Positions 1 to 7,302 of a DNA stretch of 14,426 bases are shown here, piece after piece. How positions within the stretch are numbered: position 1 is the first letter of the stretch; the number at the start of each line of letters is the position of its first letter. This DNA comes from an uncultured Acidimicrobiia bacterium (GTDB taxonomy: Bacteria > Actinomycetota > Acidimicrobiia > IMCC26256 > CALEDW01), in NCBI GenBank assembly GCA_937949585.1, contig CALEDW010000029.1, forward strand, positions 1-14,426. The letters are read 5' to 3'. The notes beneath the pieces are model-generated. The model did not search any database, was not told the origin of the DNA, and saw only the letters and a list, made by a program, of their open reading frames with translations. The position numbers were made by a program, and so were the translations under genes.

Positions 1-453
1 CACGGCGCCGCGCACACCGCCCCGTTCCTGGTCCCCGCCACCGGCGCCGCCGGCCGGACGGGCCGGCCGTCGGTGCTGGCCTGCTCCCTCAACGGGCATG
101 TGCCCGGGCTCGTCGGGGCCCGCACCGACGCCGAGGTGCTCGCCGCCGAGGCCGGGCGGCTGGTGTCCCGGGGCGTGCCGCCGGCCACCGCGCTGGCGCG
201 CCTCACCGTGGCGCACGCCGTCGCCGGGCACGGCTGCAACCTGCTGCTGGCCGGCGACGGCCTCCTCGTCGCCGGCGTCTGGGGCAACTCGCTGTTCCTC
301 GCCGCCGACGCCCGCGGCGTCGTGGTGGCGTCCGAACCGCTCGACGAAGGGGACTGGCAGCAGGTTCCCGACCGTCACGTCGTCGCCGCCGCCGCCCGCC
401 CGGGCGCGCCCGTGCGCTGGTCGCTGACCCCGCTGGAACGGGCGGCGGAGTGA
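1..453 (+). CDS. egtC: EgtC, gamma-glutamyl-hercynylcysteine sulfoxide amidohydrolase (5'-truncated by window edge)
   Basis: The frame is open from base 1 to a TGA at 451-453, giving the last 150 residues. EgtC is a class II (Ntn) glutamine-amidotransferase-like hydrolase that removes glutamate from the gamma-glutamyl-hercynylcysteine sulfoxide intermediate of ergothioneine synthesis. The fragment carries features I associate with the C-terminal half of the family: a SLNG stretch near visible residue 29, GCNLLLA, WGNSLFLA, and near the end ASEPLD followed by a PDRHVV block. The N-terminal nucleophile Cys2 lies upstream and cannot be seen. The assignment rests on these motifs and on the coupled egtD gene, whose GTG start overlaps this stop (GTGA). 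A GTG at 73 could be mistaken for a start, but coding sequence clearly continues upstream of it. The alternative is a generic class II amidotransferase. Confidence 0.85.
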   Translation, partial: HGAAHTAPFLVPATGAAGRTGRPSVLACSLNGHVPGLVGARTDAEVLAAEAGRLVSRGVPPATALARLTVAHAVAGHGCNLLLAGDGLLVAGVWGNSLFLAADARGVVVASEPLDEGDWQQVPDRHVVAAAARPGAPVRWSLTPLERAAE

Positions 454-1427
454 CGGCCGCGACGGTCACGGTGGCGGTGCACCTCCGGGACACCGACCGG
501 CGCGCCGCACTCGCCCGCGACGTGCGCATCGGGCTGGCCGCCCGCCCCCGTGAGCTGCCACCCAAATGGTTCTACGACGAGGTCGGCTCGGCGCTCTTCG
601 AGGCCATCACCCGGCTGCCCGAGTACTACCCGACCCGGGCCGAGCGGGCGGTGCTCGCCGACCGGGCCGCCGAGATCGCCGGGCGGACCCGGGCCGACAC
701 GCTCATCGAGCTCGGCTCGGGCACCTCCGAGAAGACGGCGATGCTCCTCGACGCGCTCGGCGAGGAGGGCACGCTGCGCCGCTTCGTGCCCCTCGACGTG
801 AGTGAGGCCACGCTGCGAACCGCCGCCGCGGGCGTCGCCGCAGCCCGGCCCGGCCTGGCCGTGCACGCGGTGGTCGGCGACTTCGAGACGCACCTGCGCC
901 ACCTGCCCGACGGCGACGAGCGGCTCGTCGCGTTCCTGGGCGGCACGATCGGGAACCTGCCGCCGGGGCCGCGGGCGCGCTTCCTTGCCGAGCTCGGTGC
1001 GCTGCTGCACCCGGGGGAGCACCTGCTCCTCGGCACCGACCTGGTGAAGGACCCGGCGCGCCTCGTCGCCGCCTACGACGACCCGGTCGGGGTGACCGCG
1101 GCCTTCAACCGCAACGTGCTGGCCGTCGTGAACCGCCGGCTCGACGCCACGTTCCGTCCCGAGCGGTTCGCCCACGTGGCCCGCTGGGATCCCGACGCGG
1201 AGTGGATCGAGATGCTGCTGCGCGCCGGTGGTGACCAGGAGGTGACGATCGGGGCGCTGGGGACGCAGGTACACCTCGCCGACGGCGAGGAGCTGCGCAC
1301 CGAGATCAGCGCGAAGTTCCGGCCCGCCGGGGTGGCCGCCGAGCTCGCCGCCGCCGGGTTCGAGCACCTGGAGTGCTGGACCGATCCGCCCGGGGACTTC
1401 GCGCTGCACCTCGCCCGGCGCACCTGA
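450..1427 (+). CDS. egtD: EgtD, L-histidine N-alpha-methyltransferase (ergothioneine biosynthesis)
   Basis: EgtD trimethylates the alpha-amino group of histidine with S-adenosylmethionine, giving hercynine, the first step of ergothioneine synthesis in the cytoplasm. The product is 325 residues, the normal family length. It has the N-terminal PPKWFYD and LPEYYPTR blocks, the SAM motif ELGSGTSEKT (residues 87-96) and GGTIGNL (164-170). The histidine-pocket residues described for mycobacterial EgtD (Y39, Y56, N166, Y206, E282, S284) all fall here at a constant +3 offset: Y42, Y59, N169, Y209, E285, S287. The GTG start at 450 overlaps the egtC stop by 4 bases, which implies translational coupling. 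No egtE-like gene follows, because the next gene is convergent. The stop codon sits inside a strong hairpin. Confidence 0.96.
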   Translation: MTAATVTVAVHLRDTDRRAALARDVRIGLAARPRELPPKWFYDEVGSALFEAITRLPEYYPTRAERAVLADRAAEIAGRTRADTLIELGSGTSEKTAMLLDALGEEGTLRRFVPLDVSEATLRTAAAGVAAARPGLAVHAVVGDFETHLRHLPDGDERLVAFLGGTIGNLPPGPRARFLAELGALLHPGEHLLLGTDLVKDPARLVAAYDDPVGVTAAFNRNVLAVVNRRLDATFRPERFAHVARWDPDAEWIEMLLRAGGDQEVTIGALGTQVHLADGEELRTEISAKFRPAGVAAELAAAGFEHLECWTDPPGDFALHLARRT

Positions 1428-1443
1428 GACCAGGCGCGCCGGG
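1414..1443. terminator. Hairpin between the convergent egtD and debranching-enzyme genes
   Basis: The left arm CCCGGCGCACCTG (1414-1426) pairs with the right arm CAGGCGCGCCGGG (1431-1443) around an AGAC tetraloop. Twelve of 13 positions pair, with one A-C mismatch at 1422/1435. The arm includes the egtD stop codon. There is no T-run on either side, so this would be a U-less, possibly bidirectional terminator or an mRNA 3'-end stabiliser. Its position between two convergent stop codons (1427 and 1462) supports a 3'-end role. Confidence 0.55.
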
Positions 1444-1461
1444 ACGTGAAGGGCCGGGTGT

Positions 1462-3609
1462 TCAGCCGGGCAGGTCGTCGAGGCCGAGCGTGCGCACCCG
1501 GGGTTCGGTCCGTACCTCCACCCCCGGGGGCGCCTCGAGCAACTCGAGCCGCTCCCCCTCGGCCTCCAACGAGAGCCGGCCCCCGAACACCCGCACGCCC
1601 TCGAGGCGCAACCGGCCCAGCGACGCCGGCACCACCGGGGCCAGGTGGATGCGACCCAGGTGGAGGTCGGGCTCCAGGCGCAGCAGGGTGCGCAGGAACA
1701 ACAGCGGAGCGGCGGCCGCCCACGCCTGGGGCGAGCACGACGTGGGGTAGCGGACCGGCTGCTCCGTCTCGGCCCGGTCCAGCCCGCTGAACAGCTCCGG
1801 GAGGCGCAGCCCGAAGTGGGGGGCCGCGGCGACGATCCCGTCGATCACGCGGTGCGCCTCCTCCACGAACCCGTAGCGCATGAGCCCGGCGGCGACCAGC
1901 GCGTTGTCGTGCGGCCAGACGCTGCCGGTGTGGTAGCCGAGCGGGTTCCACCCGCCGGTCCGGGCGCCCAGGGTCCGCACCCCCCATCCCGAGAACAGCT
2001 CCGGGGACAGCAGGTGGCGCGCCACCGCCGGGGCCCGCTCCTCGTCGACGATCCCGGTCCAGAGGCAGTGCCCCATGTTGGAGGCGAGCGCGTCGATGCG
2101 CCGTCCCTCCCGGTCGAGGCCGAGCGCGTACGCCTGGCGGTCGGGCATCCAGAACGCCTCGTTGAAACGGCGCTTCAGGTCCTCGGCCCGGTGCAGCAGC
2201 GCCGCGGCTCGGGGCCGGTCCCCGAGCTCGAGGGCGCAGTAGGCGCGACCGACGAGGGCGGCGTAGACGTAGCCCTGCACCTCGCAGAGCGCGACCGGGG
2301 GTTCGGCCAGGCGCCCGTCGGAGAACCGGATGCCGTCCCAGGAGTCCTTCCAGCCCTGGTGCACCAGCCCGTGCGGGCTGCGCCGCTCGTAGGTGGTGAA
2401 ACCGGTCCCGCCCGGGTCGCCGCAGGTCTCCACCCAGGCCAGCGCATCGTCGGCGGCCCCGAGCAGCGCGTCGACCTCCGGTCCGCCCCCGAGCCAGCGC
2501 CGCAGCTCGCAGGTGAGCATCACGAACAGCGGCGTGGCGTCGACGCTGCCGTAGTAGATCTGGGCGCCCCCGAGGGCGAGCACGCTGCGCTCCCCGAATC
2601 GGATCTCGTGCAGGATCCGGCCCGGCTGCTCCTCGGTCCGGGGATCGTCACGCCGACCCTGGTGCTCGGCGAGGGTCTGCAGCGTCCCCAGCGCCAGACC
2701 CGGGTCGACGAGCATCGCCATCCAGCTCGTGAGCAGCGCGTCGCGGCCGAACAAGGTCATGAACCACGGCGCGCCGGCGGCCACCACGCTGCGCTCGGGA
2801 TGGTCGGGATCGAAGATCCGCAGCGCGGCCAGGTCCTCGGCCGACCGCCCGACCAGGGCCGCGAAGGAGTCGTGCTCGGCGGTGATGCGGGGCAGCCGGG
2901 ACCGCCAGCGTTCCATCTGGCGGGTCGGGACCGACCGGGCCACCGGCCGCCCGCACCGGTGCGCCGGCGGGACGGGCTCCCCGTCGAACACCGTCACCAC
3001 CTGCAGGCATCCCCGCCAGGTCCCCCCCGGCGGCACCGTCACCTCGACGACGAAACCGTGGTCGGTGACCGTGGCCCCGTCGAGAGAGAGGCGGGTCGCC
3101 CGCTCGAAACCGTCCCGGGCGTAGCGGATCAGGATCGCCTCCCCGGCCGGCCGCCGCTCCGTCGCCCCGGCCGGGCGGGCCCGACCTTCCTTCACGTCGA
3201 AGAGATCGGCGAAATCGGCGTCGACGTCGAGCTCGAGCCGGCAGGGGGCGGGCTCGGTCCCGTAGTTGCGCAGCTCGAGGTCCTCGCGCATACCCCGGCC
3301 GACGAACCGCCGCCGGAGCAGCAGCAGGTGGGCGTCGGCCCGGCCGGGCGGCGCCTGGTCCTGGAGACTGAACAGCGCCGCGAACGGCTCGGTCACGGCA
3401 ACGTCCAGCGGCTGGGGGGCACGGTCGTTGCAACGCAGGACCAGCGTGGAGAGGAACCGGGTGTCGCGGTAGATGAACCCGTGCGGAGTGCCCGGACGCA
3501 CGTCGCCGGCCGGGTCGGAGAGGCAGAACGCCGCCTCGTGCACCAGCGTCACCGGGGTCCCATCGGCGACGAGCGACGCGCTCGCGGCGGACGTCCAGGG
3601 CTGGGCCAT
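1462..3609 (-). CDS. Amylo-alpha-1,6-glucosidase / glycogen debranching enzyme-like protein
   Basis: This 715-residue protein has the two-part layout of bacterial amylo-alpha-1,6-glucosidase-type debranching proteins. An N-terminal beta-rich domain covers about residues 15-230 and includes HGFIYRDTRFLS at 43-54. A C-terminal (alpha/alpha)6-barrel glycoside hydrolase domain covers about 270-650. Visible barrel blocks are LFGRDALLTSWM (286-297), GWKDSWDG (419-426, probably holding an acidic catalytic residue), HTGSVWPHDNAL (560-571) and CSPQAW (625-630). It has no signal peptide, so it should act in the cytoplasm on alpha-1,6-linked glucans or related storage glucosides; the actual substrate is unknown. 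The ATG at 3609 lies 9 bases after a TAGCGT hexamer, suggesting a leaderless mRNA. It diverges from a GT4 glycosyltransferase, and the pair may act on the same glycan pool. Confidence 0.88.
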   Translation of the reverse strand: MAQPWTSAASASLVADGTPVTLVHEAAFCLSDPAGDVRPGTPHGFIYRDTRFLSTLVLRCNDRAPQPLDVAVTEPFAALFSLQDQAPPGRADAHLLLLRRRFVGRGMREDLELRNYGTEPAPCRLELDVDADFADLFDVKEGRARPAGATERRPAGEAILIRYARDGFERATRLSLDGATVTDHGFVVEVTVPPGGTWRGCLQVVTVFDGEPVPPAHRCGRPVARSVPTRQMERWRSRLPRITAEHDSFAALVGRSAEDLAALRIFDPDHPERSVVAAGAPWFMTLFGRDALLTSWMAMLVDPGLALGTLQTLAEHQGRRDDPRTEEQPGRILHEIRFGERSVLALGGAQIYYGSVDATPLFVMLTCELRRWLGGGPEVDALLGAADDALAWVETCGDPGGTGFTTYERRSPHGLVHQGWKDSWDGIRFSDGRLAEPPVALCEVQGYVYAALVGRAYCALELGDRPRAAALLHRAEDLKRRFNEAFWMPDRQAYALGLDREGRRIDALASNMGHCLWTGIVDEERAPAVARHLLSPELFSGWGVRTLGARTGGWNPLGYHTGSVWPHDNALVAAGLMRYGFVEEAHRVIDGIVAAAPHFGLRLPELFSGLDRAETEQPVRYPTSCSPQAWAAAAPLLFLRTLLRLEPDLHLGRIHLAPVVPASLGRLRLEGVRVFGGRLSLEAEGERLELLEAPPGVEVRTEPRVRTLGLDDLPG

Positions 3610-3618
3610 GGGTCCCGC

Positions 3619-3624
3619 ACGCTA
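3619..3624 (-). promoter_or_regulatory. Putative -10 element (TAGCGT) of the debranching-enzyme gene
   Basis: TAGCGT on the minus strand matches TANNNT and ends 9 bases before the ATG at 3609. There is no Shine-Dalgarno sequence between them, so initiation would be leaderless or nearly so. No clear -35 is visible. Confidence 0.45.
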
Positions 3625-3654
3625 CCGGCGGCGGCCGCCGGAACCGCCGCTAGC
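3621..3654. promoter_or_regulatory. Inverted repeat joining two divergent promoters
   Basis: GCTACCGGCGG (3621-3631) and CCGCCGCTAGC (3644-3654) are reverse complements at 10 of 11 positions. They flank a 12-base centre, and a perfect 12-base palindrome CGGCGGCCGCCG lies at 3629-3640 on nearly the same axis. The outer GCTA/TAGC ends are parts of the two divergent -10 elements. The symmetry could be a shared operator, or may follow partly from the GC-rich composition. Confidence 0.4.
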
Positions 3655-3656
3655 CT
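3651..3656 (+). promoter_or_regulatory. Putative -10 element (TAGCCT) of the GT4 glycosyltransferase gene
   Basis: TAGCCT matches TANNNT and ends 8 bases before the GTG at 3665, with no ribosome binding site between. This is the spacing expected if transcription starts at or next to the start codon. Confidence 0.45.
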
Positions 3657-3664
3657 CGCCGACC

Positions 3665-4696
3665 GTGCGCGTCGCCCAGATCGCCCCCGTCTGGTACCCG
3701 GTGCCGCCCCGGGGCTACGGCGGGATCGAGCTGGTCGTCTCGCTGCTCACCGAGGGGCTCGTCGCCGCCGGCCACGACGTGACGCTGTTCGCCAGCGGCG
3801 GGTCGCGCACCGCCGCCCGCCTGATCTCCCCACTGGCCGACCCGCCCGACCCCGCGCTGCTCGGCAACCCGTGGTACGAGACGCTGCACGCGGTGGCCGC
3901 GTACGAGCACCACCGCGACTTCGACGTGATCCACGACCACTCGGGGATCGTCGGACCGGCCCTGGGCGCCCTGCTCGAGGGCCGTCCGCCCGTGGTCCAC
4001 ACCCTCCATGGCCCGTGGACCGAACCGTCCCGGCTCTTCTACGCGCACCTCGCCGACCGGGTGCACCTGGTGGCGATCAGCCAGGCGCAGCGGAACGACA
4101 ACCCGGGCTTGGCCTACGCGGGGACGGTGCACAACGGGATCGACGTGCGCGCCTACCCGTTCCGGGAGCACAAGGACCGGTTCCTCGTCTACATCGGGCG
4201 GGCCAATCCCGACAAGGGACCGGGGCTGGCGATCGAGGTCGCCCGGAGGGCCGGGTACCCGCTGGCGATGATCGTGAAGCGGTCCGAGCCCTTCGAGCGG
4301 GCCTACTGGGACGAGATGATCGCCCCCCAGCTCCACGACGAGGTGGAGGTGTACGAGCAGGTGTCCCACGAGGTGAAGGCCGACCTGCTCGCGCGGGCCA
4401 CGGCCATGGTGTTCCCCATCCAGTGGCCCGAGCCGTTCGGGCTGGTGATGGTGGAGGCCATGGCCTGCGGCACCCCGGTGGTGGCCTGCCCGGCCGGGGC
4501 CGCCGTCGAGCTCGTGGAGGAGGGCGTCACCGGGTTCCTGCGCGAGACCCTCGACGGGCTGGTGGAGGCCGTCGGCCAGGTGGGCCGCTGCTCGCCGGCG
4601 GCGTGCCGGACCCGGGTGGAACAGCGGTTCTCGGCCGCGGCAATGGTCCGGGGCTACGAGGCGGTGTACGACCGGTTCGGCACGGCGGGGCGCTGA
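3665..4696 (+). CDS. Glycosyltransferase family 4 (GT-B fold)
   Basis: This 343-residue GT-B glycosyltransferase transfers a sugar from an activated donor, retaining anomeric configuration; donor and acceptor are unknown. The N-terminal domain begins VRVAQIAPVWYPVPPRGYGG, with the glycine-rich acceptor-side loop of GT4 enzymes. The C-terminal domain starts near YIGRANPDKG (176-185) and ends with the EX7E-type motif PEPFGLVMVEA, with E256 and E264 as the conserved pair. There is no signal peptide or membrane span. The frame is open upstream to 3473, but that part runs antisense over the debranching gene and lacks family character, so I chose the GTG at 3665, where homology starts and which follows a -10-like TAGCCT. 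Divergence from a debranching glucosidase suggests a role in glucan or glucoside metabolism. Confidence 0.88.
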   Translation: MRVAQIAPVWYPVPPRGYGGIELVVSLLTEGLVAAGHDVTLFASGGSRTAARLISPLADPPDPALLGNPWYETLHAVAAYEHHRDFDVIHDHSGIVGPALGALLEGRPPVVHTLHGPWTEPSRLFYAHLADRVHLVAISQAQRNDNPGLAYAGTVHNGIDVRAYPFREHKDRFLVYIGRANPDKGPGLAIEVARRAGYPLAMIVKRSEPFERAYWDEMIAPQLHDEVEVYEQVSHEVKADLLARATAMVFPIQWPEPFGLVMVEAMACGTPVVACPAGAAVELVEEGVTGFLRETLDGLVEAVGQVGRCSPAACRTRVEQRFSAAAMVRGYEAVYDRFGTAGR

Positions 4697-4710
4697 CCCG
4701 GACCAGTTTT

Positions 4711-4726
4711 CACTATCCAGATAGTG
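4711..4726. promoter_or_regulatory. Operator-like inverted repeat upstream of sufC
   Basis: CACTATC-CA-GATAGTG is a perfect 7+7 base inverted repeat with a 2-base spacer. It sits in the only clearly AT-rich stretch of this part of the window (about 4705-4732). It overlaps the probable -10 of sufC, which is where a repressor would act. Fe-S genes are commonly controlled by Fe-S sensing regulators such as SufR or IscR/Rrf2 proteins. I cannot match this sequence to a specific published motif. Confidence 0.6.
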
Positions 4727-4727
4727 T
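4722..4727 (+). promoter_or_regulatory. Putative -10 element (TAGTGT) of the suf operon
   Basis: TAGTGT fits TANNNT and ends 7 bases before the ATG at 4735. No Shine-Dalgarno sequence lies between, so a leaderless transcript is likely. The hexamer overlaps the right arm of the inverted repeat at 4711-4726. Confidence 0.5.
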
Positions 4728-4734
4728 TATTGCG

Positions 4735-5523
4735 ATGACGCCGATGGACACGTCCGCCGACACGACCGAGGCGCCGCTGCTGGACATCGACGACCTGCAC
4801 GCCGAGGTCGAGGGCCGGCCGATCCTGCGGGGGGTGAACCTGTGTCTCGACGCGGGGGAGCTGCACGCCCTCATGGGGCCCAACGGGTCGGGCAAGTCCA
4901 CCCTGGCCCGGGCCCTGCTCGGCGACCCGTCCGTCACGGTGACCGCCGGGGAGGTGCGCGTGCGCGGCGAGCCCCTGGATGCACTCCCCCCTCACGAGCG
5001 GGCGGCGCGGGGCATCTTCCTGGGGTTCCAGCACCCCGAGGCCATCCCGGGGGTGAACGTGCTCAACTTCCTGCGCCAGGCGATCGCCGCCCGCACGGGC
5101 GTCCCCGACCTGTCGGTGCTCGAGGTGCGCATGGCGCTCATGGACTGGGCCGCCCGTCTCGGGATGGACACCCGATTCGCCGAGCGGCACCTGAACGAGG
5201 GGTTCTCGGGCGGGGAGCGCAAGCGCAACGAGATCCTGCAGATGGCGTTGCTGGAGCCCGACCTGGCCGTGCTCGACGAGACCGACTCCGGCCTTGACGT
5301 CGACGCCTTGCGGGCCGTCGCCGACGGGATCACCGCGGTGCGCCGGGCCCGGCCGCACCTGGGGATCCTGCTCATCACCCACTACCAGCGGATCCTCGCC
5401 CACCTGGTCCCGGACCGGGTGCACGTGCTCCTCGACGGCCGGATCGTGCGTTCCGGCGGGCCGGAGCTGGCGGCGGCGATCGAGGCGCAGGGCTTCGAGG
5501 CCCTGCGCGAGGACGCGGCGTGA
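4735..5523 (+). CDS. sufC: SufC, Fe-S cluster assembly ATPase
   Basis: SufC is the cytoplasmic ABC-type ATPase that drives the SufB-SufC-SufD Fe-S scaffold. The 262-residue product has Walker A GPNGSGKST (48-56), the Q-loop at Q99 within GFQHPEAIPG (a SufC hallmark), signature FSGGERKR (157-164), Walker B LAVLDE (177-182) with the SufC-typical ETDSGLD continuation, and H216 as switch histidine. ATG 4735 is preferred because a -10-like TAGTGT lies 7 bases before it; an in-frame ATG at 4744 is possible. The GTG of sufS overlaps the stop. Oddly, sufB and sufD do not precede it: upstream is a glycosyltransferase, and the gene has its own promoter with an operator-like repeat. Confidence 0.95.
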   Translation: MTPMDTSADTTEAPLLDIDDLHAEVEGRPILRGVNLCLDAGELHALMGPNGSGKSTLARALLGDPSVTVTAGEVRVRGEPLDALPPHERAARGIFLGFQHPEAIPGVNVLNFLRQAIAARTGVPDLSVLEVRMALMDWAARLGMDTRFAERHLNEGFSGGERKRNEILQMALLEPDLAVLDETDSGLDVDALRAVADGITAVRRARPHLGILLITHYQRILAHLVPDRVHVLLDGRIVRSGGPELAAAIEAQGFEALREDAA

Positions 5524-6749
5524 GCCTCGATCCCCGGCGACTGCGCGCCGACTTCCCCCAACTGGCGCGCTGCGTGCACGGCAAGCGGCTCGTCTACCTC
5601 GACTCGGCGGCCTCGGCCCAGAAGCCCCGGGCGGTGCTCGACGCCATGGACGAGGCCTACCGGCACCACTACGCCAACGTGCACCGCGGGGTGTACACGA
5701 TCGCCGAAGAGGCGACCGCCGCCTTCGAGGACGCCCGGGCGACGGTGGCCGGCTTCGTCGGGGCGCCGCCCGAGGAGCTGGTGTTCACCCGCAACGCCAC
5801 CGAGGCGATCAACCTCGTCGCCCACGCCTACGGCCGGTCCCGCCTGCGCCCCGGTGACGTGGTGGTGGTGACCGAGATGGAGCACCACGCCAACATCGTG
5901 CCGTGGCACCAGCTCGCGGCCGAGCGAGGGGTCACGGTGCGCTGGGCCCGTCTCGACGGCGACTACCGCCTCGACCTCGAGCACCTCGCGGCCTGCCTCG
6001 ACGGCGCCGCCCTGCTCGCCGTCACCGCGATGTCCAACGTGCTGGGCACGGTCAACGACGTGCCCCGGCTCGTCGCGCTGGCCCGGACCGCGGGGGCGGC
6101 GGTGCTGGTCGACGCCAGCCAGGCCGTCCCGCACTTCCCGGTCGACGTGCAGGCCTGGGGCGCCGACTTCGTCGCCTTCACCGGCCACAAGATGCTCGGA
6201 CCGTCCGGGATCGGCTGCCTCTGGGCCCGGCGGGAGCTGCTGGAGGCGATGCCCCCGTTCCTCGGGGGCGGCGAGATGATCCGCGACGTCACCCGCGACA
6301 CCTTCACCTGCAACGAGGTCCCCTGGAAGTTCGAGGCCGGGACCCCCCCGATCGTGGAGGCGATCGGGCTGGGCGCCGCCGCCCGCTACCTCGCCGAGCT
6401 GGGCATGGACGCCGTCGCGGCCCACGAACGGGCCCTCACCGCCTACGCGCTCGAGCGGATCGAGGCCCGCCTCGGCGGGCGGCTGCGCGTGTTCGGTCCG
6501 CATGGGGTGGAGGGGCGGGGCGGGGTGATCTCGGTGGCCTTCGACGGGATCCACGCCCACGACGTCTCCCAGGTCCTCGACGAGGACGCGGTGTGCGTCC
6601 GGGCCGGGCACCACTGCGCGAAGCCGCTGATGCGGGTCCTCGGCGTGCCGGCCACGGCCCGGGCGTCGTTCTCGGTCTACAACGACACCGACGACGTCGA
6701 CGCACTCGTCGCCGCCCTGGAGCGCGCCGAGCGCTTCTTCGCCCCCTGA
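5520..6749 (+). CDS. sufS: SufS, PLP-dependent cysteine desulfurase
   Basis: SufS takes sulfur from L-cysteine as an enzyme-bound persulfide, releasing alanine, and passes it to SufU. The 409-residue length is typical. Visible residues are the PLP lysine K224 in TGHK, H123 in EMEHHAN (stacking on PLP), D198 in VDASQ (pyridine nitrogen contact), and the persulfide cysteine C366 in RAGHHCAKPL. GTG 5520 overlaps the sufC stop (GTGA), with a GAGGA Shine-Dalgarno-like stretch just before it inside sufC, so translation is probably coupled. The sufU gene begins 35 bases after the stop. The pairing with SufU indicates the Gram-positive/actinobacterial type of SufS. Confidence 0.95.
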   Translation: MSLDPRRLRADFPQLARCVHGKRLVYLDSAASAQKPRAVLDAMDEAYRHHYANVHRGVYTIAEEATAAFEDARATVAGFVGAPPEELVFTRNATEAINLVAHAYGRSRLRPGDVVVVTEMEHHANIVPWHQLAAERGVTVRWARLDGDYRLDLEHLAACLDGAALLAVTAMSNVLGTVNDVPRLVALARTAGAAVLVDASQAVPHFPVDVQAWGADFVAFTGHKMLGPSGIGCLWARRELLEAMPPFLGGGEMIRDVTRDTFTCNEVPWKFEAGTPPIVEAIGLGAAARYLAELGMDAVAAHERALTAYALERIEARLGGRLRVFGPHGVEGRGGVISVAFDGIHAHDVSQVLDEDAVCVRAGHHCAKPLMRVLGVPATARASFSVYNDTDDVDALVAALERAERFFAP

Positions 6750-6768
6750 CCACGACCACCAGCCCGAA

Positions 6769-6774
6769 TAGGAT
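6769..6774 (+). promoter_or_regulatory. TAGGAT before sufU: -10 element or weak ribosome binding site
   Basis: TAGGAT (TANNNT) ends 10 bases before the sufU ATG at 6785, in the 35-base gap after sufS. It could be an internal near-leaderless promoter, or its AGGA could act as a weak Shine-Dalgarno sequence. The sequence alone does not decide between these. Confidence 0.3.
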
Positions 6775-6784
6775 CCCAGCGCGC

Positions 6785-7264
6785 ATGGCCGGACTCGAAG
6801 ACCTCTACCGGGAGATCATCCTCGACCACTACCGGTCCCCCCGCAACCGGGGCGAGCTCCCGGTGCCGCCCGCGCACCGCACGGAAGGCTTCAACCCGCT
6901 CTGCGGCGACGAGGTGGTGCTCTACCTCGTGGTCGACGACGGCCGGGTCGTCGACGTGCGCATCGCCGGTCAGGGCTGCTCGATCAGCCAGGCCTCGAGC
7001 TCGATGATGAGCGCGGCGATCAAGGGGCGGACCCTGGACGAGGTGCGCGAGCTCATCGGCGAGTTCAAGGCGCTCATGTCGATCCACGAGTCCAGGCTCG
7101 AGGGTGGTACCGGGGCCGGTGCCGCCGACCCGGACCGCCTCGGCGACCTCGCCGCGCTGGCGGGGGTGGTGAAGTTCCCGGTGCGCATCAAGTGCGCCAC
7201 CCTGGCCTGGAACACGCTGCAGCAGGCCCTCGACGAGCTGGCCGCCGCCCCGGCCGGGGGCTGA
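6785..7264 (+). CDS. sufU: SufU, zinc-dependent sulfur-transfer protein for SufS
   Basis: SufU accepts the persulfide sulfur from SufS at a zinc site and passes it to the Fe-S scaffold. The 159-residue protein has the expected ligands: C40 and D42 in NPLCGDE, C65 in GQGCSIS, and C137 in RIKCATLAW. The long segment between C65 and C137 fits the insertion that separates SufU from IscU. ATG 6785 gives the normal MAGLEDLYREIILDHY start. Transcription follows sufS directly. The usual actinobacterial downstream gene, sufT (DUF59), is absent; an encapsulated ferritin gene follows 38 bases after the stop instead. Confidence 0.94.
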   Translation: MAGLEDLYREIILDHYRSPRNRGELPVPPAHRTEGFNPLCGDEVVLYLVVDDGRVVDVRIAGQGCSISQASSSMMSAAIKGRTLDEVRELIGEFKALMSIHESRLEGGTGAGAADPDRLGDLAALAGVVKFPVRIKCATLAWNTLQQALDELAAAPAGG

Positions 7265-7290
7265 CCCGTACGGTCGAGGGCGCGCCCCAC

Positions 7291-7300
7291 GGAGGAAGGA
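7291..7300 (+). promoter_or_regulatory. Strong Shine-Dalgarno sequence of the encapsulated ferritin gene
   Basis: GGAGGAAGGA lies 2 bases before ATG 7303, with its GGAGG core about 7 bases upstream. It fixes the start and contrasts with the Shine-Dalgarno-less starts of several neighbours. A TACGGT hexamer at 7269-7274 could be an internal -10, but this is weak. Confidence 0.7.
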
Positions 7301-7302
7301 CC

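Noticed and set aside
375..1409. Minus-strand open frame of 344 codons
   Set aside because: It is antisense to egtC/egtD, which have intact family motifs. It has no recognisable domain and is low-complexity His/Arg/Gly-rich.
1645..5523. Very long open frame (over 1,200 codons) on the plus strand leading into sufC
   Set aside because: Its first two thirds run antisense to the debranching gene and out of frame with the glycosyltransferase. Its composition (Arg, Pro, Gly, Val-rich, no motifs) is that of a GC-rich shadow frame. Only the part from 4735 is real (sufC).
7266..7273. 8-base palindrome CCGTACGG before the ferritin gene, considered as an iron-regulator site
   Set aside because: It is too short to stand out in GC-rich DNA and has no resemblance to a regulator site I can name.
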